DNA of 64,000 nucleotides from the NCBI GenBank assembly GCA_018242605.1, contig JAFEBP010000006.1, positions 62,001 to 126,000 of the forward strand, written 5' to 3'. Shown in pieces: positions 52,624-61,168 of the stretch (position 1 is its first letter; every line of letters starts with the position of its first letter). Below the pieces are notes generated by a model. It was not told the origin of the DNA. It worked only from the letters and a program-made list of their open reading frames with translations, and did not search any database. This DNA comes from Planctomycetota bacterium (lineage in GTDB: Bacteria; Planctomycetota; Phycisphaerae; Phycisphaerales; UBA1924). The position numbers and the translations under genes were made by a program.

Positions 52624-53067
52624 ATGGACGCGATCGACACCATTGGGGCGGGTTCCGGCACGGCGAAGGCGGGCGGGTTCAGTTCCGTGACCTCGGAGCA
52701 GTTCTCGAAGATCATCTTCACGGAGCTGAGCCGCCAGGACCCGCTTGCTCCCAACGACACCAACGCGCTGTTGCAGCAGATCTCGACGCTGCGGTCCATC
52801 CAGGCCGACACGGACCTGACGGACCGCCTCAAGTCGCTGGTGACGCAGAACCAGTTCGCGTCGGCCACCGGCATGATCGGCAAGCGTGTGAGCGGCGTGA
52901 GCGAAGAAAATGAACGCGTGTCGGACCTGGTCTCGGGCGTGACCCGCACGGATAACGGACCGATCCTGACGCTGGCCAGCGGCGCGCGGATGCGGATGAG
53001 CAACCTGGACCAGGTGCTCGCGACGCCCCCGGCGGGCGATTCGCTTCCGGCGGGAGGTGGGCGATGA
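52624..53067 (+). CDS. flgD: Flagellar hook-assembly (cap) protein FlgD, short form
   Basis: The 147-residue protein has the FlgD N-terminal domain: EQFSKIIFTELSRQDPLAPN, LLQQISTLRSIQ and NQFASATGMIGKRVSG. It is much shorter than the 231-residue Escherichia coli protein, and the C-terminal Ig/Tudor-like domains are largely missing. ATG 52624 is used because the upstream part of the open frame (from 52528) is Arg-rich and unrelated. It overlaps the next gene by 4 bp. Confidence 0.9.
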   Translation: MDAIDTIGAGSGTAKAGGFSSVTSEQFSKIIFTELSRQDPLAPNDTNALLQQISTLRSIQADTDLTDRLKSLVTQNQFASATGMIGKRVSGVSEENERVSDLVSGVTRTDNGPILTLASGARMRMSNLDQVLATPPAGDSLPAGGGR

Positions 53068-53570
53068 TCTTTACAGCGGCCAGCATGCTCGGCGCACTGG
53101 GTTCGGCCCTGCGTCCCAAGAACGCTCAACCGTCCTCGCCGACGACGCAGGGGCAATCGGCAGAGTTCGCGGAACTGCTCTCCAAGGCGCAGCGGGGAGA
53201 GATCACCAGCGGCGCGCCTGTCAAGATCGCCAAGGGCCTGCAACTGAAGTTGAGCGATGAGCAACTCGGGCGGCTCTCGGTGGCCGCCGACAAGGCCGAG
53301 GCGCAGGGCGCGAATCGCGCCCTGGTCGTCCTTGATGGTCAGACACTGCAGATGGATGTGGCGTCACGCACGATCACGGGCGCGGTCGATACCAGCGCCC
53401 CGGGCGTGATCGCCGGCGTCGATGCGATCGTCGTGGCGTCGCCCGCGGCCGCATCGGGCGCTTCGATCGTGAAGCCCCCCTCCGCCAACGCCGCGGCGCT
53501 GGCCAATCCATCGCTGCTCAAGTCGCTGGGAACTCCGCAGAACCAGGTGACGCTGGCCTCTTCGAACTGA
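53064..53570 (+). CDS. Flagellar operon protein, TIGR02530-like
   Basis: The 168-residue protein lies between flgD and flgE, the place of the small flagellar operon protein TIGR02530 in Bacillus-type operons. The core LKLSDEQLGRLSVAADKAEA, then ANRALVVLDGQTLQMDVAS and RTITGAVD, follows that family's pattern (R-L near the start, a kA..KG..sLvL strand and an NrTvITa end). The last 50 residues are Ala/Pro-rich and extra. The molecular role of the family is not well known. Confidence 0.75.
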   Translation: MIFTAASMLGALGSALRPKNAQPSSPTTQGQSAEFAELLSKAQRGEITSGAPVKIAKGLQLKLSDEQLGRLSVAADKAEAQGANRALVVLDGQTLQMDVASRTITGAVDTSAPGVIAGVDAIVVASPAAASGASIVKPPSANAAALANPSLLKSLGTPQNQVTLASSN

Positions 53571-53621
53571 TCGGATTCGTACTTCCCGCCCCAGCCGGGC
53601 GGACACGGGGATCGCGCGCAC

Positions 53622-55373
53622 ATGCCCTCCACCAACGCCATTTACACGGGACTGAGCGGTCTCAACGCCAACGCCCGCAACATCGACGTCATCGGCAACA
53701 ACATCGCCAACGTCAACACCACCGCGTTCAAGTCTTCGCGGGCGCTGTTCTCGACGATCCTGCCGCGGACCATCAACATCGGCACCGCGCCCGGTGATGC
53801 GACGGGCGGCACCAACCCGTACCAGGTCGGCAACGGCGTGCGGGTCGCGGGCGTGCAGCGGAACATGGCCGCGGCGTCCACCAACGCCACCGGCAACGCG
53901 GGCGACATGGCGGTGGACGGGGCGGGCTTCTTCATGGTGCGCAAGGGGACGCAGACGCTGTACACGCGTGCCGGCGCCTTCTCGCCGGATGCCAACAACT
54001 CCATGGCGAACATCAGCGGCGATGTGCTCCAGGGGTACGGCATTGATTCTCAGTTCAACATCGTCGCGGGCAAGCTCACCGACGTGACCATTCCGGTGGG
54101 CGAACTGAAACTCGCCCAGGCGAGCTCGGTGGTGAAGTTCACGGGCAATCTCAACGCGCAGGGCATCCCGCCGACGCACGGCGCGCTCATCACGCTGGGC
54201 GGCACGACCACCACTGGGCTGCAGAGCGTGGCTTCCGCCGCTCCGACGCCGCCGGATGTGCTGCTCACCACATCGCTGCTTACCTCGATCGAGGATCCGC
54301 TCCTGCCGGCCTCGGGCACGCCGCTGTTCTCGGCCGGCCAGACGCTGCAACTGCGGGGCGCTTCCAAGGGCGGAAAGACCGTTCCGCCCGCGACGCTCTC
54401 GATCACGGCGACCTCGACGGTCGCGGACCTCCAGACGTTTCTCTCCGATACGCTGGGCATCTCCACGACGGCGGGCGCCAACCCCGACGGCAAGGCGCCA
54501 GGCGTCACGCTGAATACCCAGACCGGCGTGCTCTCGGTGGTGAGCAACTCGGGTTCCGTGAACGATCTCACGATCAACGCCTCGGACTTGCGATTGCTGG
54601 ATTCCTCGGGCAACCTGGTGCGGTTCCCCTTCGCCGCGGCGAAGCAGGCCACGGCCGACGGAGAGAGCGTGCGGACCGGAGTCATCGTGTACGACTCGCT
54701 GGGGGGCGAAGTGGGGCTGGACGTGTCGATGGTGCTTGATTCGAAGGACTCGACGGGCACCACATGGCGTTATTACGCCGAGAGCGCCGACGACAGTGAC
54801 ACTTCGACGGCGCTCGCCACGGGCGTCATCCGATTCGATACCGACGGCCAGCCGATCAACCCCACGCCGGTTCCGATCACGATCGATCTCGCGGGCACGG
54901 GCGCCGCGACTCCGTTGGCGCTGAACCTCGATTTTGCGTCCACAGACAACGGGCTGACCTCGCTGGCGGATGATCGCTCGGACTTTGCCGTCAGCTTCCG
55001 CGACGGGGCTCCCCTGGGTGTGCTGGCGAGCTACGGAGTGGGCCGCGACGGCGTGATCACCGGTGCGTTCACGAACGGGCTGAACCGCCCGCTGGGGCAG
55101 GTCGCTCTTGCGAACTTCACCAACCCGCAGGGGCTCGAGGAAATCGGCAACAACATGTTCATCCCGGGGGCCAACAGCGGCACTCCGGTGGTGACCACCC
55201 CCGGGAACCAGGGGACTGGCGACATCACGGCGGGTGCGCTCGAACTCTCCAACGTGGACCTGAGCGAGGAGTTCATCAAGATGATCGTTTCCTCGACCGG
55301 TTACTCGGCGTCATCACGGGTGATTCGCACGGCGGATGAGCTCCTGCAGCAGTTGATGGTCATCGGTCGGTGA
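53622..55373 (+). CDS. flgE: Flagellar hook protein FlgE
   Basis: The 583-residue hook subunit begins with the rod/hook motif GLSGLNANARNIDVIGNNIA and NVNTTAFKSSRALF. The DMAVDGAGFFMVRKG segment, GVIVYDSLGGEVGLDVSMVL and the C-terminal NVDLSEEFIKMIVSSTGYSA motif are all present. It is longer than the 402-residue Escherichia coli FlgE because of extra outer domains in the middle (about 200-330), which form the exposed face of the hook and vary between species. Confidence 0.96.
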   Translation: MPSTNAIYTGLSGLNANARNIDVIGNNIANVNTTAFKSSRALFSTILPRTINIGTAPGDATGGTNPYQVGNGVRVAGVQRNMAAASTNATGNAGDMAVDGAGFFMVRKGTQTLYTRAGAFSPDANNSMANISGDVLQGYGIDSQFNIVAGKLTDVTIPVGELKLAQASSVVKFTGNLNAQGIPPTHGALITLGGTTTTGLQSVASAAPTPPDVLLTTSLLTSIEDPLLPASGTPLFSAGQTLQLRGASKGGKTVPPATLSITATSTVADLQTFLSDTLGISTTAGANPDGKAPGVTLNTQTGVLSVVSNSGSVNDLTINASDLRLLDSSGNLVRFPFAAAKQATADGESVRTGVIVYDSLGGEVGLDVSMVLDSKDSTGTTWRYYAESADDSDTSTALATGVIRFDTDGQPINPTPVPITIDLAGTGAATPLALNLDFASTDNGLTSLADDRSDFAVSFRDGAPLGVLASYGVGRDGVITGAFTNGLNRPLGQVALANFTNPQGLEEIGNNMFIPGANSGTPVVTTPGNQGTGDITAGALELSNVDLSEEFIKMIVSSTGYSASSRVIRTADELLQQLMVIGR

Positions 55374-55446
55374 TTCGCTGGATGCGGCAGCGTTAAGCGG
55401 GTCCGCGATGCGTCCGATGATGTGGTGCGGGTTGGTTCCGCGCACC

Positions 55447-55707
55447 ATGGATACCCACGCCTCCCACCAAACGTTGATCCCCGCGCTTTGTGTCACGCCC
55501 GGCGTGCTGGCCCTGGCGATGCTCACCGGCGTCGTGCATCCGGAGTTAGGGGGCGGCGCGGCTCTGTGCGCTGCCCTGTTCGGAGGCATGGCGGCGATCG
55601 CGTTGGCCCAAGCCCCACGCAAGCCGCCGGCCCAGGTGGTCGTCAAGGTGACCGCATCGGGGGCGGGCAAGCCGCAGCCCAAGCAGAACTTGAAGCAGGC
55701 GGCATAG
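55447..55707 (+). CDS. Small membrane protein of unknown function between flgE and fliL
   Basis: With ATG 55447 the protein has 86 residues. Two adjacent hydrophobic segments (LIPALCVTPGVLALAMLTGV and GGAALCAALFGGMAAIALAQ) make a membrane hairpin, followed by a basic tail (APRKPPAQVVVKVTASG..KPQPKQN). An ATG at 55408 would add 13 residues; neither start has a convincing Shine-Dalgarno. In Bacillus-type operons this position holds the small protein FlbD/SwrD, but this sequence does not resemble it. It was not recognised. Confidence 0.6.
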   Translation: MDTHASHQTLIPALCVTPGVLALAMLTGVVHPELGGGAALCAALFGGMAAIALAQAPRKPPAQVVVKVTASGAGKPQPKQNLKQAA

Positions 55708-55842
55708 GCCGTTCGTTCGGCGCATCCATCGCGGCGGCGTGCCGCACCCGGGGGTGTTGCTCGTCGCGGGTGAGGTCTCCCCTCCTCCGGGACGATATCT
55801 AGCCGCTGCTCTCTTTGGAGCCGCCCGAAGGGAACTCAACTT

Positions 55843-56376
55843 ATGTCCGACGCCAAAGCAACGCCCCCCGCAGAGAACAAGGATGCCGGTGCGCCCAAGG
55901 GCAAATCGCCGGTCAAGGCGATCGGCATCGTCGCGGTCCTGATGATCGTCGAGGCGGCGGGCGTGTTCATGTTCGTCGGCAAGACGGCCCCCGCTCCGGT
56001 GGCGGCGGCGGAGATCAAGGGCGAGCACGGCGGCGACGAAGCCGAGAGCGTGGAGATTCCCCTGATCGAGGACAAGTTCCAGAACATGCAGACCGGGCGC
56101 GTGTGGGTCTGGGACGCGGAAGTGGTGCTGAAGGTCAAGTCCAAGCAGGAGAAGTTCGTCTCCAAGCAACTGGAAACGCGGGCCGCGGAGATCAAGGAAG
56201 GCCTCTCCACGATCTTCCGCAAGGCCCAGCACAGCCACCTGAAGGAGCCGGGGCTGGAGACGCTGAACCGGCAGGTCACCGCGTTCATCAACGACCTGAT
56301 CGGGAAGGACGCGGACGGCAAGGAACGCATCGAGCGTGTTGTGATCCCCAAGTGCAAGGGATTCCCGGCGGACTGA
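55843..56376 (+). CDS. fliL: Flagellar basal-body-associated protein FliL
   Basis: The 177-residue protein has a cytoplasmic Ala/Lys-rich start, one membrane segment (residues about 26-46, [20 protein letters not shown]) and a periplasmic domain. The end [15 protein letters not shown] has lost the usual FTDFIxQ finish. FliL rings surround the stator and raise motor output. AAGGGA lies about 9 bp before the ATG. Identification rests on architecture and position before fliN more than on strong motifs. Confidence 0.8.
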   Translation: MSDAKATPPAENKDAGAPKGKSPVKAIGIVAVLMIVEAAGVFMFVGKTAPAPVAAAEIKGEHGGDEAESVEIPLIEDKFQNMQTGRVWVWDAEVVLKVKSKQEKFVSKQLETRAAEIKEGLSTIFRKAQHSHLKEPGLETLNRQVTAFINDLIGKDADGKERIERVVIPKCKGFPAD

Positions 56377-56516
56377 CGCGCGCCGCGCAACCGCTGCCGA
56401 CGCTTATTGGACTCCCCCGCGCAATCGAGTGCTCAAAACTCCCCGTTTCTGCGCGGTGCGTCCGATGCACACCGCGCGGACGCAATTCTGCGTCTGCATC
56501 ACGCAGCAGGTTTCCC

Positions 56517-56993
56517 ATGCCCGACCCCACGCCGACCGATCCAGCCCCGCAGAGCGATCCCGAGGCCTTGCTGAACGCCGCGGCTGAGGCTGTCGCCAGT
56601 CTGGGTGACCTGGCCGCCTCGACGGGGGAAACGCGGCAGGAACCCCGCGCGGCGCCCACCGGGCCCGCGCCGGCGCCGATCAAACTGCCGACCTTCGGCG
56701 AGTCGCGCAACCCCGCGGAGACGCGTGCCATCGACCTGCTGGCGGACGTGAACTTGAACGTCAAGATCGAACTGGGCCGCACCCGCATGATCGTTGAAGA
56801 TGTGCTCAAACTCGGCGAGGGCGCCGTGGTGGAACTGGACAAACTCGCCGGCGATCCCGTCGACGTGTACGTGAACGACCGTCACGTGGCGCGGGGCGAG
56901 GTGCTCGTGCTGAACGACAACTTCTGTGTTCGCGTGAACGAGATTCTCACGCCGTCGCTGGATGGGGCGGGCCCGTCCGCCGCGGCGGCATAA
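56517..56993 (+). CDS. fliN: Flagellar motor switch protein FliN
   Basis: The 158-residue protein has an Ala/Pro-rich N-terminal linker (residues 1-60) and a C-terminal SpoA/surface-presentation domain: [40 protein letters not shown] and [20 protein letters not shown]. This is a standard FliN, not a FliY, because the CheC-like phosphatase domain is absent. ATG 56517 is used because the upstream open frame is a shadow of fliL. In the expected order fliM would sit between fliL and this gene; the 140-bp gap holds no open frame for it. Confidence 0.94.
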   Translation: MPDPTPTDPAPQSDPEALLNAAAEAVASLGDLAASTGETRQEPRAAPTGPAPAPIKLPTFGESRNPAETRAIDLLADVNLNVKIELGRTRMIVEDVLKLGEGAVVELDKLAGDPVDVYVNDRHVARGEVLVLNDNFCVRVNEILTPSLDGAGPSAAAA

Positions 56994-57075
56994 ACCGATT
57001 TCTTTCAAACTCGGCGGGGGACCCGCCGCAACCGCCCGCGGCATTGCTATGCCGCGGCCAAGCCAGGATGGCATC

Positions 57076-57978
57076 ATGCAGAGCGGATGTGCGAGTGCTG
57101 TTGGATATCGCTTGATCGCCGCCGTGATCGCGGGCTGCGGCGCGTGGACGGCGGAGGTCGCTGCGGGCCAGGGGCCCGATCCCGAGCCCGCTCCGGTCAA
57201 GAGCACGGCGGCTCCGGCTGCCACCGTCGCCAAGATCGAACCCAAGTCTGAACAGATCGCCGATGAAAAGCCGTCTACACCGCGAGTGACGAACACGGTC
57301 GAGCGCAAGCCGCTGCATGTTCCGGCGACGGGAGCCGCGGCACAAAAGCCCGCCCCAACGAGTTCTCCGGTTAACGGTGCTTCATTGACGAGCACCACGC
57401 TCGCATTGGCGGCGGTGCTCACGCTGATCTTCGCGGTGGCCGCGTTCATCAAACGGTTCGCGGCCAAGGGTGCTCTGAGCGGCCTGGGCCTGGCCGCCCG
57501 GGCCCCCAGCGGTGTGGTGCATGTGCTCGCCCGGTATCCGGTACAGAAGGGCCTGTGCCTGGTGCTGCTGAAGGTTGACCGGCGCGTTCTGGTGCTGTCG
57601 CAGTCGTCGGTGCGCGGGGGAACTCCGCTTGCCACGCTTGCGGAGATCACGCAGCCTGAGGAAGTCGCTTCCATCCTCGCCAAGTGCGGCGAGAGCACCG
57701 GCGAATCGCTTGCCGCGAAGTTCCAAGCCACGCTTTCAAAGGCCGATCGCGAGATCGAGGCTCCCGAGGCACCCGCGCCTCGCAAGACGCGAGTGCAGGC
57801 GCCGGAGCCCGTCGTTCGCTCCGCGATGCCCCGTCAACCACGCCCGGTACGGGTTGAAGATGCCGGTGCGCCGGAGATTCAATCGCCCGCCGCCGCCGCG
57901 GCCGAATCGCTGCGGCTGAAACTCGCGGCTCTTCGCGCCGCCACCGCTTCCAACGGAACCCGGAGCATCGCCGCATGA
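57076..57978 (+). CDS. fliO: Flagellar biosynthetic protein FliO
   Basis: The 300-residue protein has an N-terminal signal-like segment (YRLIAAVIAGCGAWTAEVAA), a Pro/Ala-rich periplasmic linker and one membrane segment (about 105-124, LTSTTLALAAVLTLIFAVAA). A cytoplasmic FliO domain follows with ARYPVQKGLCLVLLKVDRRV and LVLSQSSVRG. FliO assists assembly of the FliPQR core. The C-terminal tail of about 120 residues is longer than usual. ATG 57076 has AGGA about 8 bp upstream; another ATG at 57049 is possible. It overlaps fliP by 4 bp. Confidence 0.85.
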   Translation: MQSGCASAVGYRLIAAVIAGCGAWTAEVAAGQGPDPEPAPVKSTAAPAATVAKIEPKSEQIADEKPSTPRVTNTVERKPLHVPATGAAAQKPAPTSSPVNGASLTSTTLALAAVLTLIFAVAAFIKRFAAKGALSGLGLAARAPSGVVHVLARYPVQKGLCLVLLKVDRRVLVLSQSSVRGGTPLATLAEITQPEEVASILAKCGESTGESLAAKFQATLSKADREIEAPEAPAPRKTRVQAPEPVVRSAMPRQPRPVRVEDAGAPEIQSPAAAAAESLRLKLAALRAATASNGTRSIAA

Positions 57979-58919
57979 ATCGGGCCACGCTGTACAGCCT
58001 GCTAGCGGCCCTGGTGGCTCTGCTCGCGTGCGTCTCGTCCGCCGCCGGGGCAGATCCGACCGCGCCGGCCCCGGCGCTGCCTCCCACAGGGATCTCCGCC
58101 AACACACCGGCCTCGATCAACCCGCTCGTCGTGCTCGAGAGCGTCGGGGACGCGGTGAACCAGCGACCGGCGTCGCGCGAGCAGGACCCGCAGCGCGGGG
58201 GGCTCTCCACGGCCATCAACATCATGGTGGTCCTGACGGTGGTGGCCCTCGCGCCGTCGATCGTGCTGATGACCACCTGTTTCATGCGTGTGCTCATCGT
58301 GCTGGGCATGCTCAAGCAGGCCATCGGGGCTGCTTCCGTGCCGCCGCCGCAGGTCATCACCGCCCTCACGCTCTTCATCACGCTGATGGTGATGTCTCCC
58401 ACGATTGACCGGATCAACACCGAGGCGATCGGGCCGTACCGCGCGGGCGAAGTTCGCGATTATGACGCTCTCTGGGACCGGGCCAAGCAGCCCATCCGCG
58501 ACTTCATGTTCGAGCAGATCGAGGCCAACGGCAACTGGTCGAGCCTGTACATGGTCATGGAACGCCGCGGCATCGATACTACCGAACCCGAGAAGCTGAC
58601 CCGTGCCGACGCCGACATGGTGACGCTGGTGCCGGCGTTCATGCTGAGCGAGCTCAAGACCGCGTTCCTGATGGGCTTCAAGATCTACCTGCCGTTCCTG
58701 GTGATCGACATGGTCATCAGCACCATGCTGATCTCGATGGGCATGATGATGCTGCCCCCCGTGCTCGTGAGCCTGCCGTTCAAGCTGCTGCTCTTCGTTC
58801 TGGTGGACGGCTGGGCCCTGGTCGTGGGCGGGCTGATGTCCTCGTTCGTGCAACCCGGCGTCGAGCCCGCCGCCACAGCGATGCTCCAGATGCTCGATAG
58901 CGTGCGATCCCTCGCCTGA
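57975..58919 (+). CDS. fliP: Flagellar export-gate protein FliP
   Basis: The 314-residue protein has a cleavable-type signal peptide (MNRATLYSLLAALVALLACV). Membrane segments follow with the family motifs TTCFMRVLIVLGMLKQAIG, VPPPQVITALTLFITLMVMS, LVPAFMLSELKTAFLMGFKI, YLPFLVIDMVISTMLISMGM and PPVLVSLPFKLLLFVLVDGW. It forms the central pore of the export gate with FliQ and FliR. Length is normal. Confidence 0.97.
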   Translation: MNRATLYSLLAALVALLACVSSAAGADPTAPAPALPPTGISANTPASINPLVVLESVGDAVNQRPASREQDPQRGGLSTAINIMVVLTVVALAPSIVLMTTCFMRVLIVLGMLKQAIGAASVPPPQVITALTLFITLMVMSPTIDRINTEAIGPYRAGEVRDYDALWDRAKQPIRDFMFEQIEANGNWSSLYMVMERRGIDTTEPEKLTRADADMVTLVPAFMLSELKTAFLMGFKIYLPFLVIDMVISTMLISMGMMMLPPVLVSLPFKLLLFVLVDGWALVVGGLMSSFVQPGVEPAATAMLQMLDSVRSLA

Positions 58920-58941
58920 CCGCAAGACCGAAAGACCCGAC

Positions 58942-59199
58942 ATGACACTCGACGACACCGCCCTGGATCTTGTCCGCAACGCCCTCATCGTGGCGCTCAA
59001 GATCAGCATGCCCGTGCTGCTCGCGGGCATCGTGGTGGGGCTGGTCATCAGCGTCGTGCAGTCGGTGACTTCCATCCAGGATCAGACACTCTCGAGCGTT
59101 CCCAAGATCGTCGTGATGATCGTCGCGGCGGCGGTGCTGCTGCCCTGGGTGGTGCAGCGGCTCATCGAATACAGCACGGAACTGTTCCGACTTACCTAG
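58942..59199 (+). CDS. fliQ: Flagellar export-gate protein FliQ
   Basis: The 85-residue protein has two membrane helices in the FliQ pattern (LVRNALIVALKISMPVLLAG, IVVGLVISVVQSVTSIQDQT and LSSVPKIVVMIVAAAVLLPW). It sits between fliP and fliR as expected. Confidence 0.96.
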   Translation: MTLDDTALDLVRNALIVALKISMPVLLAGIVVGLVISVVQSVTSIQDQTLSSVPKIVVMIVAAAVLLPWVVQRLIEYSTELFRLT

Positions 59200-59205
59200 C
59201 CCCAA

Positions 59206-60009
59206 GTGCCCACGACCCAGGCCAATTTCTCGCTCCTGTTGACGCACGTGATCCCGTTCGCGCTGGTGGCGTTCCGGCTTGCGGGTGTCTTTGTCGTAGC
59301 GCCCATGCTCGCCAGCGTGGCCACGCCGATGAAGTTCAAGGCGTTGCTGGTGGCCGGCCTGGCGGCGGCGGTCTATCCGATGGTGACTCGCGACGCGGTC
59401 ATGCCGCGGATCGCCGACATCACCGACGCGGTGCCGTTGATCCTGAGCGAAACGCTCATCGGCTTCGTGGTGGGCGCGGTGGCGAGCATCCCGCTGCTGA
59501 GCCTGGAGATGAGCGGCGTGATCGCCGGCCAGCAGATGGGGTTCGGTCTTGCCCGCGTTTACAACCCCGAAGCGGACTTTGACACCGACATCCTCGGCCA
59601 GTTGCTCTACTACGTCGCGATGGGAGTCTTCGTCACCGCGGGCGGGTTGGAAGCGCTGGTGGGCTGCGTTGCGGACTCATTCATGAACATCCCCATCGGC
59701 GGGTTCCGTCCCGGCGCGGCCCCGCTCGACGCGTTCGTGGGCGCGCTCTCGTCTGGCCTTGAGCTGGCCCTGCGCGTTTCCGCCCCGGTCAGCGGTGTGG
59801 TGCTCTTGATCGTGATCCTGCTGGGCGTGATCGGCAAGACGATGCCCCAGATCAACATCATGACCGTGGGCTACGCGATCAAGATCGTGGCGGGGCTGGG
59901 AGCGATCGTGTTCGCGCTTCAGTCCATCCAGGCCGCGGCGGGTGACGAGGCCCTGGAGATCACACGCGGCATCGTGAACTGGACCAAATCGGTGGTGGTG
60001 ACCCCGTAA
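59206..60009 (+). CDS. fliR: Flagellar export-gate protein FliR
   Basis: The 267-residue membrane protein shows the FliR pattern: an N-terminal FRLAGVFVVAPMLASVATPM, then FVVGAVASIPLLSLEMSGVI, AGQQMGFGLARVYNPE and a C-terminal LLIVILLGVIGKTMPQINIM. It completes the FliPQR pore. The start is GTG 59206, 6 bp after the fliQ stop. Confidence 0.95.
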   Translation: MPTTQANFSLLLTHVIPFALVAFRLAGVFVVAPMLASVATPMKFKALLVAGLAAAVYPMVTRDAVMPRIADITDAVPLILSETLIGFVVGAVASIPLLSLEMSGVIAGQQMGFGLARVYNPEADFDTDILGQLLYYVAMGVFVTAGGLEALVGCVADSFMNIPIGGFRPGAAPLDAFVGALSSGLELALRVSAPVSGVVLLIVILLGVIGKTMPQINIMTVGYAIKIVAGLGAIVFALQSIQAAAGDEALEITRGIVNWTKSVVVTP

Positions 60010-60020
60010 CGGAGGCGGCT

Positions 60021-61112
60021 GTGGCGGAAGACATGGGCGAAAAAACCGAGGCGCCAACCTCCCGCCGGCTGTCGGAAGCCCGGTCCGATGGCCGCGTGGC
60101 CAAGAGCCAGGATCTCGCCGCGGCGATCGATCTGTTCGGCGCGTTCGTCCTCATCCTGATGTTCGGCGTCACCGTTGCGAAGGCGATGTCCACGATCCTG
60201 CGCCGCAGCCTGACCGACACCGGCTCGGTGTACGTGGATTCCGTGCTCGACCTCACGCGGGCGGTGGCGATCCAGACCGCGGCGGCGATGCTGCCCATCC
60301 TGGCGCTCATCTGCATCATCGCGTACCTGGCGCACGTCTCGCAGTTCGGCCTGATTTTCTCAACGAAGATTCTCTCGCCTGACTTCTCCCGCCTGAATCC
60401 GTTCCAGGGCTTCGGCAAGTTCTTCAACACCCGCAGTCTGGCCAAGACACTGGTGAATCTGCTCAAGCTCGCGGTCGTCGTCACGATCGGTGTGCTTTTC
60501 TTCAAGAGCTGCATCCACACGCTGATGTCGCTGCCCTTGTACGCCACCGGCGCGGCGTGGGCGATGATCGGCAAACTCGCGACCCAGTTGACGGCGTGGC
60601 TCTTCTCCGTCTTGGTCACTCTCGGTGGCATTGACTATCTCTACCAGCGCTGGCAGCACACCAAGGACCTGCGGATGACCAAAGAGGATGTCAAGGACGA
60701 ACGCCGCAGCATGGAGGGCGATCCGGTTGTCAAGGGGAAACGCCTCAAGATGGCCCGCCAGATCGCGATGCAGCGGATCAACTCCGCCGTTCCCAAGGCG
60801 GACGTTGTCGTCGCCAACCCCACGCACTTCTCCGTGGCGATCAAGTACGACCCCAAGACGATGCACGCCCCGCGAGTGGTCGCCAAGGGCGCGGATGAGA
60901 TGGCGATGCGGATCCGGGAGGTCGCCCGTACGCACGGCGTGCCGATCGTCGAGCGGCCGCCATTGGCCCGCGCGTTGTACGCCGCGGTGCCGGTGGGGCA
61001 TGAGGTCAACCCCGAGTTTTATGAAGCCGTGGCCGAGCTGCTGGCCTTCGTGTACCGGCTTGAACAGGACGCAACAGAGCGATCGGCCAGACCCGCGGCG
61101 CAGGCCGCTTGA
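60021..61112 (+). CDS. flhB: Flagellar export switch protein FlhB
   Basis: The 363-residue protein begins EKTEAPTSRRLSEARSDGRV, the usual cytoplasmic start, and has four membrane helices. The autocleavage site NPTH is at residues 266-269 (VVANPTHFSVAIKYD), and the FlhBC domain ends in IVERPPLARALYAAVPVGHE. It switches export from rod/hook to filament substrates with FliK. The start is GTG 60021, 11 bp after fliR. Confidence 0.97.
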   Translation: MAEDMGEKTEAPTSRRLSEARSDGRVAKSQDLAAAIDLFGAFVLILMFGVTVAKAMSTILRRSLTDTGSVYVDSVLDLTRAVAIQTAAAMLPILALICIIAYLAHVSQFGLIFSTKILSPDFSRLNPFQGFGKFFNTRSLAKTLVNLLKLAVVVTIGVLFFKSCIHTLMSLPLYATGAAWAMIGKLATQLTAWLFSVLVTLGGIDYLYQRWQHTKDLRMTKEDVKDERRSMEGDPVVKGKRLKMARQIAMQRINSAVPKADVVVANPTHFSVAIKYDPKTMHAPRVVAKGADEMAMRIREVARTHGVPIVERPPLARALYAAVPVGHEVNPEFYEAVAELLAFVYRLEQDATERSARPAAQAA

Positions 61113-61168
61113 CAGAGTGAAGCATCGGTGTCACGTTTGAAGCAGACGACAGCACACAGACCCATCCC

